Shown in pieces: positions 47,242-58,751 of a stretch of DNA of 64,000 nucleotides (the first letter of the stretch is position 1; each line of letters starts with the position of its first letter). Source of the stretch: Pseudisothecium myosuroides (taxonomy: Eukaryota > Streptophyta > Bryopsida > Hypnales > Lembophyllaceae). The stretch spans positions 22,630,001-22,694,000 of the forward strand of contig OX637296.1 in assembly GCA_951799445.1 (NCBI GenBank), given 5' to 3'. Below the pieces are notes generated by a model, which saw nothing but the letters and a program-made list of their open reading frames with translations, was not told the origin of the DNA and did not search any database. Both the position numbers and the translations under genes were made by a program.

Positions 47242-47613
47242 GTGATGGTTGTACGAGTCCACAACAAACAACCATTGCCATGCATGGAGGGTATTGCCAT
47301 GCTGCAAAAAACTAAATTAAGACCTAACCAAGACAATCTGTACTACGAGCATACACATACAACAAAATCTATTGACAATCTCGAGATTGTGACGAGAATG
47401 ACATTGTTTTGTCTCAATGTAGAGTGGGAGTTAGTTTTAGCAAGGGCCATGCGGAAGCCCTTTTGTCACACTCATGATGGGATTGACGGATATTGTAGAG
47501 CACAAGGTGGATTTGGTGATTGCGGAAAGAATTGTCAAGTAGCTACTAGAACAATTTTCTTGAAATTTTTTCAAAAGAATCTTCAAATATGGACATTGCC
47601 AAATTATTTGTAG
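47242..47613 (+). CDS. Hypothetical open frame, unknown function
   Basis: 123 codons. The middle contains Cys and His (CHTHDGIDGYCRAQGGFGDCGKNC), which could bind metal, but I do not recognise a family. Surrounding DNA is AT-rich and the flanks show no clear splice sites. It may be a fragment of a transposon ORF decaying in this region. Confidence 0.3.
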   Translation: MMVVRVHNKQPLPCMEGIAMLQKTKLRPNQDNLYYEHTHTTKSIDNLEIVTRMTLFCLNVEWELVLARAMRKPFCHTHDGIDGYCRAQGGFGDCGKNCQVATRTIFLKFFQKNLQIWTLPNYL

Positions 47614-49438
47614 GAGCTAACGCATGTGGCATAGGACCTATTCTAAGGCTAATTATTTGATATTTTTTATTCTAGCAAATGCCTTCAAAAGTCTCCATTT
47701 TTTTTATTAATATCATTGGTGAAACGGATCTGTCATAATATAAATTGCTACATCCACAAAGTAGATTGTAAGATGAGCTTGTTGTTGGATGGTTTTAATT
47801 GATGGCATCTAGACCCAATGGAATAAAAAAAATTCTAAGCATATCTTTCTTGATGGATATGAAGCATTTATCCAATTACAAAATTGTATTAGAATAACAA
47901 GTATCATTTTTTGCAGCACTCTATCAAATTCAACATAATGTCAAAGACCATATACAAAGATATTAATTGATGTCTCCATGTGGCTGATAATTCCATGTTG
48001 AACAGCAATGAACAAAATACTGAGTTTGATAAGTTGCAAACATGTGGTGCCTATTAGATGGGAAGGAGCTCAAATGCAAAGGGAATTGGAATTTGTATCA
48101 AGAGGCAATAATAGATAAGATGATGATAAAATATAACGATAAATATTGCTTTATACAACAATATTTTTAGCCAACAAATGCACTAAGTGGGGAATAAAAA
48201 TACAAAGCATGGCTGACTCTTAGCAAAAGTGCTTCTAAATATGACTTTCAAATATATATTGTTTTTTTGAAGATAACATCTTAGAGGGGGAGAGGGAGCC
48301 TTCAAGATGCCAAATCCAGCTAAGAGGTCATCATGCAATTATTTGAAGGTTTATATGATCTTGGACATCTTATATTCAATGGTAATTTCAAAACTTCAAT
48401 TCTGTTCCTTGTAGACGTCTGAAGTGGAGTTGGCATGTATGGGGTTGGTATTGTGAGACCAAATAGGTTTGGTCTACTAAAATTGTGTGCAAGAGTGTCT
48501 TGACGTTCAAAGAACTTCAAAAGTATTCAATGACATAATGATATTGGAATTTATCCTACTATGGTATATAATTGTTTACCACGTGTCTACTTGTTCATCT
48601 GTCACCAAAGAGCATTTGTAGTCCACTTTTCTACTAATAAAGGTTGTTTGCCAACCTCTGTTCAAGAGATTGTCCGCCATCCACCACTATTGGGCTGATT
48701 TGTATATTTTTGTCAATTTTGGTCCAAATTAGTTCAGTTTTTTATATTTGTCTCTTGCCATTTGTAGTTTGCCAAAACGTCGTCTTTCCAATCAACCACC
48801 TCTCTTCCAAGGCGGTCCGCCATTCACCCCCATTAGCTTAAGTTTTGCTTGTAGTTAATCTGATCTTTAGAAGGTAAAAATAGAGTTATACGTACTAGAT
48901 GTTGTATTCAAACGTGAATAAAAACACTTGTATGTTGGACACAGCCATGTCGCAAAACGCGTCACAGTGCACTGGACCAAAATATATAGATGTCATAATC
49001 TATATAGTATTAGATGAATCATGATTTGCCATTGGATGTTAGGTTTTTAATTCCTTGTGAGAGAAAAAAAGACTTTTGAGAAGCAAATTCAAGGCATATT
49101 TCCTTGACGAATGCGCATGTCTAAAAAAATATCATGTATTGTTTAGTAGAGTAGAAACTTGTTCTCTTGCTATCATTCCCCCCCACCTATTCAATTATTT
49201 GAAGCAATGTGGACAACAGTTCTTCAAAGATTTGCAAAAATTCAAAGGTTTTATAATGTCATTAATTGGTTTACAAATGCTATTCCAACTCCATGAGAGG
49301 TGTCAATGTGGATGAGCAACATATATAGTCCATTTGGTCAGCAAAAGTGGTTTCTTGTCCAACGCATGTAATGACTGCAATTTGTATCAACTAGAAGTCT
49401 TCAAATTGACCACTTCTATGAAGTTGTGCAACCTTTAA
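47614..49438. other. No gene recognised
   Basis: Scattered short frames (48320-48520 minus, 48644-48841 plus, 49076-49315 plus) without motifs. 48590-48840 has a repeated phrase (TGTCCGCCATCCACC near 48670 and GGTCCGCCATTCACC near 48813). Confidence 0.4.
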
Positions 49439-49449
49439 AAAAATAGCCA

Positions 49450-49834
49450 TAACCGAAGAGCCCAATCTAGATGTTGCTCCAATCTCTACGGAGTTTCACT
49501 CAATGCATATTGAATGCTTGAAGGGGGCCATGGAAATGTTGGATGCAAAAGATGAGTATGCGAAGGTAAAGGCGGAGATTAAATTATCCAAAGTGCATTA
49601 GAGTGAGTTGATGAATTCTTATTATATGGCTATGGAAGGTCTAGCAAGGGACTCATTGTCACCTTCCACGTCATTGTCAAAGTGGATTAATGAAGGGTGG
49701 ACGCTAGAGTGGAAATTGGAGGTCGTGGAGGAGAATGTGTACGTGTTTCGGAGTCTATAAGAGAAATATCCTTTAGGATTCTTCATTGATGAAAATGATC
49801 TAGGAGTTGATAATCTTCAACAACTACCTAAGTA
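49450..49834 (+). pseudogene. Decayed coding sequence, unknown family
   Basis: One frame runs about 125 codons with good protein character (CLKGAMEMLDAKDEYAKVKA, SLSKWINEGWTLEWKLEVVE, YPLGFFIDENDLGVDNLQQL) but contains two in-frame stops (near 49600 and 49757). Acidic, helix-rich. Probably part of a transposon-encoded accessory protein, given the MULE and piggyBac relics nearby; that is inference. Confidence 0.45.
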
Positions 49835-50818
49835 GATGCATCATGGTGATGGTTTCTCTTTGGCCTTTGGAGTTTAAGTTGAGCAACGACATTGCATTTA
49901 GAAAGGGAAGGTTAATTGAATTCTTCCGCATTTATTGAATATATATGGATGTTGGCAAAACTTTGAGGTTATGATATTGATTTGAACTTTTCTTTCAATC
50001 TTGGATCTATTTTTACCTTAATTTTTTTGTTCTTTTTGAAATTAATTTTTATTTATTGTCAATTTTTAATTTAAAAAATAATTTTTAATTTAAAAAGTCT
50101 ATTTTGTCTAGTTTCTCTTCTACATTTTAAAAAATGGAGACAATTTGCTAATTTATATAATTTTTAGTTTAGTCCTATGCACTCACAAGATTTAGATCTG
50201 GTGCCTAATTTACGTGCAAGACAAATTTTGCGTGACCACAACAATGTTTAAAAAAAGGCGTTTGGCAAGCCCAAACACTGAAAATTGGAATAGAACATGA
50301 TTCAGTGTAGTACGTGGTGGGACATCTTCAAATGTAAGTGTAATGTGTTATATGACTCTAAAAGATTAGTCGATCATATAGTGAGAAATATAGTGGAATA
50401 AATCTTCTAAATATTTGCTAATTATGCAATTAGAATGCAAAAATAAAGAGAAAGTCTTTGTATTTTAGACTTAGAGTTCAAAGTAATCATGAATTAGTTC
50501 TTTCAAGTCTTTGTGCTGAAAAGCCTTTACAGATTTTGGTTACAAAAAATTACGGTACCGCTTTAAAAAGTTGTTATATAGAGCCTTCTAGATCATACGT
50601 TGAGTCTCCAGGTACTTAACTCCAGTCAATTCCCGTGCAAACAAAAAAAATTGTTTTCTCCGAGCGTTCTTCAAGTCTGGAATAAGGGAGTTGAACAATT
50701 ATGGATATTCTTTAGTAGTTTGGAATAGAGTGTAGTATTGCTTTATAGTAGTAACTTTTGGATCTTCAACACTTTTAACTTTGATGACTAAATTATGTTG
50801 AATAGTTTGTCCGATGTT
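49835..50818. other. AT-rich, nothing recognised
   Basis: No frames of note. Confidence 0.45.
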
Positions 50819-51520
50819 TTAAAAAACGATGTCGTCGATTTTGTTGGCATTTTTATCCGATGAAAATATATCTTGTAGTGATTGGGACACAAATTCTTTT
50901 GAAATAAAGCATTGCAATAAAAGTGTATTTTTGCTAACTCCATGCATATTATTGACTTCTCTTACTAAGAGCCCAATGGTGATTTCCAAATGTTGAATAC
51001 AAAAGACTTTCATGGTGTGCTTGCATATCATACCTTGCAAGCCTACATAACAATGACATTAAATTCATTTCAAATGTGGTTAATAAATGGTCCATATTTT
51101 TAAACAATGGTTCACTGAGGCGAAAAGAGCGATGTCCTCCTTGTTAGGATAAATGGGCATTGGAAAGTTTGATATTTTTATGACGTGAATAGTTGCGATA
51201 ACAACTATATGTTTCCGATTCTTGTTGCAGACGAATTCAAGTAACTTGCACTGTATTGCATACTAGAAGTGCGTAACTACGTCGCTGACAAGATGAAAAA
51301 TGAATCAAGTCAATCTAATTTCCACTTCTTAAAGCTTTCATTAGTAAATTTCAAAATATTTTTGAGATCTCCATAAAAGGATTCAATAGTAGCATTAGTG
51401 TTCTGCCCAGCATGAGGAATAGTGAGGTTGCTGATATATCACATAACAACTTTATTCAGTCAGTGCTTATTTATGTACTTCATGAATCTCATTGCGTTTG
51501 TGTATTCTACTGACAATAAT
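50819..51520 (-). pseudogene. MULE transposase C-terminal relic with SWIM-type zinc finger
   Basis: On the minus strand, frames joined by shifts and stops read NLTIPHAGQNTNATIESFYG (about 51430-51370), then HLVSDVVTHF-YAIQCKLLEF (near 51290), then GLQGMICKHTMKVFCIQH (near 51030). These match in order the segment and SWIM zinc finger (CxH part of CxCx(n)CxH) of plant Mutator-like transposases, in which the finger helps DNA binding. At least three disruptions are visible, so it is not functional. The N-terminal catalytic part is not identifiable in the adjacent DNA. Confidence 0.6.
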
Positions 51521-52855
51521 ATCTAGTTGCTGTTTATGAACGTTTCAATATCTACTCTTGGTATTCAAACATATACAATCAAGTCAAAAAAATTTAGGTG
51601 AAATTTATGCTATTGAGTACGTAGGCGTTGTCCAATGAGCCTTCTAAACAATAAATGTTTTTTAAATGCCTAATAGATGTATATTTGCAAGATAAATAGA
51701 CAAAATATAACATTAATTATGAATTTAAGTTAAATGACCAAATTAACTAAGGCCACTATCGATTTTAAGGCAAATATTTATAGTTTAAATTTAATAAGCC
51801 TTAGTCCAAGATCAATTCATGCCATTTTTAAGAACATGAAGTTCGTTAAATTTGACACTCTTAAAGAGAGTTATCATTGAATGAAATTTAGCTTTTTGAA
51901 GGACACTTTAAATTTCATCCATCTTTTTCTATTGAATCCTCATTTTAATTTAATTTGAAATATTTATTAAGAATTTAAGTTATTACCTATTATTTAAATC
52001 CTAAATTTAGACTTGGATGGACAGAATTTACTTAAATTTGTGTATTCTTTATTCTAAACTTCATCCTTCCATATTTTCTAGATTTTTAAAGTCTTTACTT
52101 TAGTTTTGGTCTTTTTTAATTTTTTTCTATAAGATTTTAAATCTAAATTTCTTCATTGACAATTGCTCAATTTTGCAAGGTATCGAAAGTTCTGGTAGCT
52201 CACCGAGAATCTTGTCAATAGAATTTGCAACAAACTGCATAGTTTTCGCAAAAGCTAATTAGTCAGTTTTCACAAAAACTTTCGCAAAAACTTTTTGCAA
52301 ATGCTAATTGTTACTTCACAACAAGGAGCCCAACGTCCTAAATCCAAATAAGAAAGGTGATAATTTTGGCCTTTAGTAGTGCAAAATTATTATTCGAAAA
52401 AACTTCTCCAAATGATTAATCATACATTAACATGAATGGTCCTACCAAATGAAAAAAACATTATATCCATTAGTGCATCTAGGATGATATGCACATCTAA
52501 GGTAGGGACGGTGTACATTCCATATTTCTTGTAGATGCTTTTTTCTCCTATCATTTGCAGTGATACGTCAAGTTTAATATGCAATTTGACCATAGTTACG
52601 GTACATTTGCCATGGTCATAATTATACAATACGAAAGCATTGGTAAAATTATGGTCATTTGAAATAAACTGTTTATCATGTAAAGTGTATTCTTTTCATT
52701 TTTCAATGTCAGCTTTATGTGGATTTGCTCTCATCCTCTTAGTTGATAAAAAGATGGGAGCTAGGAAATTAATATTCTCGATGGCTCGTACTCAATGTTT
52801 TTTAACAGTAACTTGATCTTCTATTGTTCTTTGTTGAACAAAATGAACTATTAAG
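51521..52855. other. AT-rich DNA between transposase relics
   Basis: Possibly includes unrecognisable parts of either relic. The 52420-52629 minus frame has no match I can name. Confidence 0.4.
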
Positions 52856-53531
52856 TATTTATCCAAAGTCACAAGAAATTCCTGTTCATTTTCTGTTTGG
52901 AACGGTCATGTACTTTCAAAATGCCTTTGTATAAAATGTACATGTTGACCATTGTCATGTTTAAAAGAAAAACAAAGATACGGTGCCACCACTTGTGCGA
53001 TCTAGTTTGGTATGAATATGATACCCACAATTGATTAGCAACATCCACCCCCTTTATATGTGATAAATTTCAAATGCATGAAAAAGTTGAAATATAATTT
53101 TTCTTGATTTCATTCTTATGAGGCATAGAGGAATCGACATACAAGAAAAATTTATTAATAATGCATGTGTGAAAATGAGAAGCACAAGCCATTTATCTTT
53201 TCAGAGGACACAACTAATTTCCTATTCTCATGTATTTTCTAGTGCAAAGTTCCTTATGAATTTTTTTTCAATCCTTCAATGTCTTCAATTTTAGAAGTAA
53301 ATATATACAATTGCATCATATAGTCCTTGTGGCTGAAATGTGGATAGTTACCAACTCTGTAAATAAGGCTATGTTAGAAAAGAACTTATTCGTGACAAAA
53401 ACATGTTCTTTGTCTTTAAGGCCTTGTACTAAATTTATGACCACATTGTCAACTAATTGAGGCTTTCCACTAACTACCGACGGCACCTGTGAATACTTAT
53501 TTATCCACCCTTGGTAAATAATCGAGTACAA
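52856..53531 (-). pseudogene. piggyBac transposase relic
   Basis: Minus-strand pieces correspond to the C-terminal half of a piggyBac (DDE_Tnp_1_7) transposase. LVDNVVINLVQGLKDKEHVF-VTNKFF (53440-53380) aligns with the VVVTDNYF motif of the better copy at 62.6 kb; its second catalytic Asp has become Asn. GVDVANQLWVSYSYQTRSHK (about 53055-52995), followed by WWHRIFVFLL, covers the third catalytic Asp, which is retained. Stops and shifts lie between. It retains the KWWH residues that the 63-kb copy lacks. No inverted ends or TTAA can be assigned. Confidence 0.65.
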
Positions 53532-54834
53532 CTAGGCTCTTGGTAATTTAAATTTGATTTTATCTATGGGTGCTTAATGTCAATCTATTGTGCCTTCCAA
53601 GCAATGGATCTTTTTTAATTTCTAAATATTCACAACTTTTGCCAAGAAAACAAATAGACTAATTCAAATTCAAATTACTTTCTTAATAAATTCAAGTCTA
53701 AGAGGTCACAGTGGTTTTGAAAGAGAGATAATTATCTGGCTTTCTTAGCAAAAGATATCAATGGATGAAGTTTAGCCTTTAAGAGACCATCTAAACTTCA
53801 TCCACCCTTCTAGGCTTGTTTACTATTTGTTGTAATTTTGGATTTTTAACCCTGATTCTAGATTAATAGATTCTACTTAAGTTCCAAGTTTAGACTCAAA
53901 TGTATTAATTTAAATTGACTTCATCCATTTTCTAACCTTCATTCTTGAATTTTTTTAGGATTTTTATCCTTTTTCTAAATTTGGATCAACTTTTGGTTAT
54001 CTTAAGTGCCTATTTCATGATTCTAAACTTAAATTCTTCATTTTCTAGGGTTTAGGTTGGTTTAATCCACCCCTAGTTTGTTCCTTAGTGTGCTCAATGA
54101 TTTTTAATTAGTTATTATTTTTAGAGTTTTTATGTTTGTTCCTTAAAGATGTTAATTTAATCTTTCGAAAATGGTATTTTACTTAAAGTTTGACTTTTTC
54201 TATCAAAAGTTATTGATGGATGAAGTTTGATTTCTAATCGGTGTTTAAAACTTCATCTACTAATTACTATTAATCCTAATTTCAAAACTAGCTTTTAATT
54301 CATTTTTGAATTCTAGGTTGTTTCTATTTTTTAGTCTCCTAATTTCGTTCCTTTTGGTTATTCCTAACTGTTTTTCATCCAATCTAATGACTAAACTTCA
54401 TCCATTTGTATCTTCTTCAATTTGATTACAAATTCGATATATTTTATGTTTTACAAGGCTTAAAGACCTCTACTTTGAGATTCTAGCTTCAATCTTGACC
54501 TGACTTCACTTCTTATTGTTCTAATTTTCCCCTAGGCTTTGGCCCTAATTAAAACTTGTTAATTAAATCAAAAAAAGGGAAAAAGAGAGGTTTAAGAATC
54601 TACCTCAGATTGTATGTCATTCATGACATTATAGATCACTTTCTCAAAGTCTTCCCCATCCGCCATCTTCAAGTCTTGAGATTGCACTATTTGTTTGTAT
54701 TTTTTATAAAGTTTTGAGTTTTTGTACAATTGTTTGTGGATTCTATACTAATTCCTCACACTAACTACCCTTCCATCTTTCTCTTTTATTTCTTTTCCTT
54801 TTTTCCTTTTTTTCCCTCCAAACACTATTCTAAC
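53532..54834. other. AT-rich with a decayed repeated phrase
   Basis: AAACTTCATCCA and ATGGATGAAGTTTG-type phrases recur in both orientations at 53763-54405 and also near 51880-52070, suggesting fragments of one dispersed repeat. No gene. Confidence 0.4.
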
Positions 54835-54838
54835 TTAA

Positions 54839-55130
54839 CCCCTAAAGGACGAAACAGTGTTTTTTGATAACATAACTTTTTTGGGCAGGCCACAACTCCC
54901 ACAATAATTGGTATTTTGGGTCGAAATTTTTTGGACATGTGGCCCCGAGGAGTAGCTTTCGAGATTAATGATTTTCAGCGCTTTTTGAATTGTGGAAAAA
55001 AAATTATGGCAAGAATAGTCATTTTGTTTGCTCGCAGGGCAGGACGGGCAGATCCTTTTACACTGTGCCAAAAAATTTGCAATATTGCCCAACGCTGGAA
55101 GGGCAGGGGGTAGGGCAGGGTTTCAAATGT
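54839..55130. mobile_element. Lone F2-like TTAA terminus
   Basis: TTAA (54835-54838), then CCCCTAAAGGACGAAAC, identical over 12 bases to the F2 end at 22039. No matching right end follows before the sequence becomes GC-richer, so it is truncated or belongs to a longer element. Two small frames overlap it on opposite strands. Confidence 0.45.
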
Positions 55131-55740
55131 AGTGAAAAATGGGGCCCATCCCATGTGGGATTTGTCAGTCCTCGCATCAGGAAGAGCTGCTCCTCGGGTC
55201 AGGTCCAGATGACTTTGAAATCCGGCCTGCTGATTTCAGCGTCACAGCCAGATCATTATGGAGGTAGGGCTAGCTGATTGTGCCATCAGGGTTAGTTGAT
55301 CTTAGCATCAGGGCCACAGGTAGGGTTTTGGCATTCCCAGCAAAGGGAAGGTCGTTATCCGTATAACCGCTACACTCAGCGTTCACATCTCAAACGGTTT
55401 AGCTGCAATCGCAGCATAATTTTGGTATATTGATGTGAGGGTATTATTCTCCAACTGCTTAATAATACTAGTGTACAGAAGTGTGAAATTTATAACAAAA
55501 TAGATTAGAACATATTCTAATGCAAAGTTTGAATACTGTCAAATTGTAATGACAACAATACATCCTCTGCAAGCAACTCTGGTCATGGACGTCAAAGTGC
55601 CTTGTGAATACACATTATGCTGTAAATCTCTGAACAATCTTCCACTGTACAAATCTGATCAACATCTTGGACCTGCCCTATGCACCTGTCTATAATACTA
55701 ATGAACCGTCAAAAACATGAGATCATAATATCATCCCACC
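55131..55740. other. Intergenic, no gene seen
   Basis: CATCAGGG(T/C) phrases repeat at 55170-55310. No motif. Confidence 0.4.
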
Positions 55741-55960
55741 CCCACTTTCACGAATTTGAAAAAAAATTGGGAAAAGAAAATGAATCCCACTAATTCTTGG
55801 CCGGCTGCATTCATCGCCCCAAGCACTGTCTACAGAATTCAAACTTGTAAACCCAGCATTCCATGCACTTAAGAGAAACTCCAATTACCCACCATGACTG
55901 CAAACGGGAATTCTATGTTCGGATTTCACATCAACGAGGACCTTACAGACATAGCAGAAA
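55741..55960 (+). repeat. 220-bp duplication, copy 1 (partner 57549-57768)
   Basis: Aligns without gaps to 57549-57768, with eight differences counted by eye. Here the frame that is open in copy 2 has a TAA (the ACT-TAA codons near 55867). Confidence 0.85.
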
Positions 55961-57536
55961 GAAATTACTAGACTTGTCACCCCATTTCTGGGCAACTTTT
56001 GTCCTTCATGACATTCCTATTCTATTCTTACATGTCGTTTGTCACGTTTTCTAACGACTGGAATTTGTTCGTTTATGTAGTCCAAGTACTAATTCCATAC
56101 CCACCACATCCTGATCACTCCCACGTATTTCTGGTTTCTTGTTTCGATACTCTGTAAATTCAGAAGTTCTTTTACAAAAATCGTATTCCTCTTTTTCTGA
56201 CAGATCAGATTCGGGAGGGAGGGTGGGACACTCTATGAGTACCACTCTTTCGATCATTATCTGAGAGCTCCTTGACTACTGATCAATTAAGCTTTTCTAC
56301 CTTGAATTATTTAGAACGCTTCAGCCAAATTTACTCAATCCGACAATCCTGTTCTCCCTAGACCCTAATCGGTTAAGCTTTTCTCTCTTGAGTGTTTAGA
56401 ATGCTTCTATCAAATCTACCCAATCCTTGATCGCTTCTAGTACAGACTTGACCGGGAGGGGAGGGCGGGATCACTTTACAGGTTACCGATATGCAACAAC
56501 TCCCTAGTCCAGGAGTCATTCAAGCTTTGCTACAGCCTGGACGAGTCTACATGTACTAATGTAACTCATGTGTCATTAGCATTAAAGCAGACAAAGCAAA
56601 TAGAGCCAACAGAGCGATCAAAAGTATAAAAAGTATCTCAGTGTAAGCATTACGGCCATCATCTTGTTAGAACAGGAATTTTCATTGCATTACTTCATGA
56701 AGAATTTCTTCTATCAGTAATTAAGCAACAATCTATGGCATCATGGTTCCTATTTACAGATCAATGCATCGCCCATCTGCGTGCTACAGTCCGAGTTTGG
56801 ATATGAGGAAGCCACGCCTCACCTACGCCCATGCACAACCAACAGACAAACAGTGTGACAGTGTACGTACGTGAGGTGTCGTCAGCGTGGCAACAAGTTG
56901 TCATCCTAATCACATATCAATAACCCTGCAAATAAGCAAGCAAACAGTGCAGCAAAGGATTTGTGCAAGAGCGAAAAATATTTCGCAAAGTGATCCTGCT
57001 ACACGCGTCGTTAGTCCCCTCTCAGAGTCATTGCACAAGCAACACCTGCGAGGTCATTTCGGTATCCATGTGCACCGGTCAGGTCACAAAATAAACTCCC
57101 CGCCGTAGAGTACGCCTCACGCTGCATAGTATGCCGAGTTTCTTGGAGGCTGGAAGCTTAGTCGCCCATCGTTCTGGAAGAGGCATACTGTGGCGCCAGT
57201 CTGTGTCACCAAGACTCGCAAGGACAGGGATGACATCATTCCTCCGCTTCTACGTACGATGGTTTCGTCCAGCTGGCCTATATCCGTCATTAACGGTTAT
57301 TGCCTAGTTCGGTTCTTGTTTGTATTTTTACGGAGCTAGTCACGTCTTTTTTTACATATGTATATATTTTTGGTATTCCATCACCCCGTGATGATGCATT
57401 CTATGTGTTTGTACAGCCTGCTTTTGGCATTCATAGTTTTTTTCCGGATGAGGCTTAGCTGTTCCTAGACTAGAGAGAGAGAAAGAGAGACCCACCAAAC
57501 CACCCCTGGGTAGCACGGCTCTGCAACAAGAGTGAG
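55961..57536. other. Intergenic, no gene seen
   Basis: Moderate GC. Short local duplications (AAGCTTTTCTACCTTGAA near 56289 and AAGCTTTTCTCTCTTGAG near 56375). A 73-aa frame at 56887-57108 has no support. Confidence 0.4.
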
Positions 57537-58283
57537 ATGGTGAATATCCCCACTTTTACAAATTTGAAAAAAAATTGGGAAAAGAAAATGAATCCCACTA
57601 ATTCTTGTCCGGCTGCATTCATCGCCCCAAGCACTGTCTACAGAATTCAAACTTGTAAACCCAGCATTCCATGCACTTCAGAAAAACTCCAATTACCCAC
57701 CATGACTGCAAATGAGAATTCTATGTTCGGGTTTCACATCAACGAGGACCTTACAGACATAGCAGAAATACTGAGTGCACAACCTAGGCAGATCCAGGGA
57801 GACACGATTTTGACATTTGATGAGAAGAGTAGGGTGACTGCGTCGAACGAGGGCGGCTCCAACTACGGAGGGAAGAGAGAAGGGAGAGCGAATACCACAG
57901 GAGTATTCACTTGTGACGGAGAGACGCTTCTAGCAGTGACGATTTCAGCAACGGGTATCCAGGCTTCTCCGACCGCACTGTCGACTGGGCTCATCGAAAC
58001 TTGCAGGTTGGGCGGTTGGCCAGTTCGGCAAGAGGAGAAGGTCAAGGAGGGGATCGACGCTGGGGGAGCTTGGGAGTCAGATTGCGCAGCAGACGGCCGT
58101 GGGCGGATCGACGACTTCATCCACACTCGTTCTTTGACGCTTGCCAAAACTGCCTCTAGCTTGCAGATCGGAAACTTGGCAGCTTCGGTCTTCCAGGATC
58201 TTCGAGTTCTTGCACCACCGTCACAGCTTTACAGTGAACGCAATTTACTTGCACAAGCACAAACGAATCCAAGCAACCATTAA
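57537..58283 (+). CDS. Hypothetical 248-codon frame, unknown function
   Basis: Longest uninterrupted frame in this part of the window, with an ATG at 57537 and a TAA at 58281-58283. No domain recognised. The first 77 codons lie in the 220-bp duplication, and their frame is broken in the other copy. The rest is Gly/Thr/Ala-rich with acidic and basic patches (ESDCAADGRGRIDDFIHTR). It shares strand and frame with the acidic ORF beginning at 58752, so the two could be exons of one gene or parts of one transposon ORF; the DNA between (58284-58751) has stops and candidate splice sites (TGG|GTAAGC at 58643/58644, GGCCAG at 58751) that do not give a clean phase. Confidence 0.35.
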   Translation: MVNIPTFTNLKKNWEKKMNPTNSCPAAFIAPSTVYRIQTCKPSIPCTSEKLQLPTMTANENSMFGFHINEDLTDIAEILSAQPRQIQGDTILTFDEKSRVTASNEGGSNYGGKREGRANTTGVFTCDGETLLAVTISATGIQASPTALSTGLIETCRLGGWPVRQEEKVKEGIDAGGAWESDCAADGRGRIDDFIHTRSLTLAKTASSLQIGNLAASVFQDLRVLAPPSQLYSERNLLAQAQTNPSNH

Positions 58284-58751
58284 ACTGCCCCGTTTGTGGG
58301 TGCTATATCTACTGAAGATCTTTTGTTGCATCTTGTTACAGAGAAAGAAAGAGCCTTGGTGTTGCAGGGCAGCAGAGTCGTGAAATTACTAGACGTTACA
58401 TATTTACGTTCTCTGCCTGTTCCAAAGGAGACCTCAAAGTGGCCTGCCAATCCGCAGCCAACCAATTACCGTCACCATTTTTATCAACAAGCTGCCCGTT
58501 GCTTGGGCTGGTGCGTCGACAATTTCATCCACAGATCCATGCACTCATAAAGGAACAAGTGTGGCCCGATTTGACAACTACAGCTACAACGAGTACTCTG
58601 AAGCGCAATGCCACGACTTCCGCGCTTCCAGAAGGAAAAATGGGTAAGCCATTGTTTCATGTTCTTTATCAACCTTCATTTACATGCTTTCTCAAACAAA
58701 ATTATAAACACCCGTGGGAAGATGATTTACCTCTAATGCTTGTCTGGCCAG

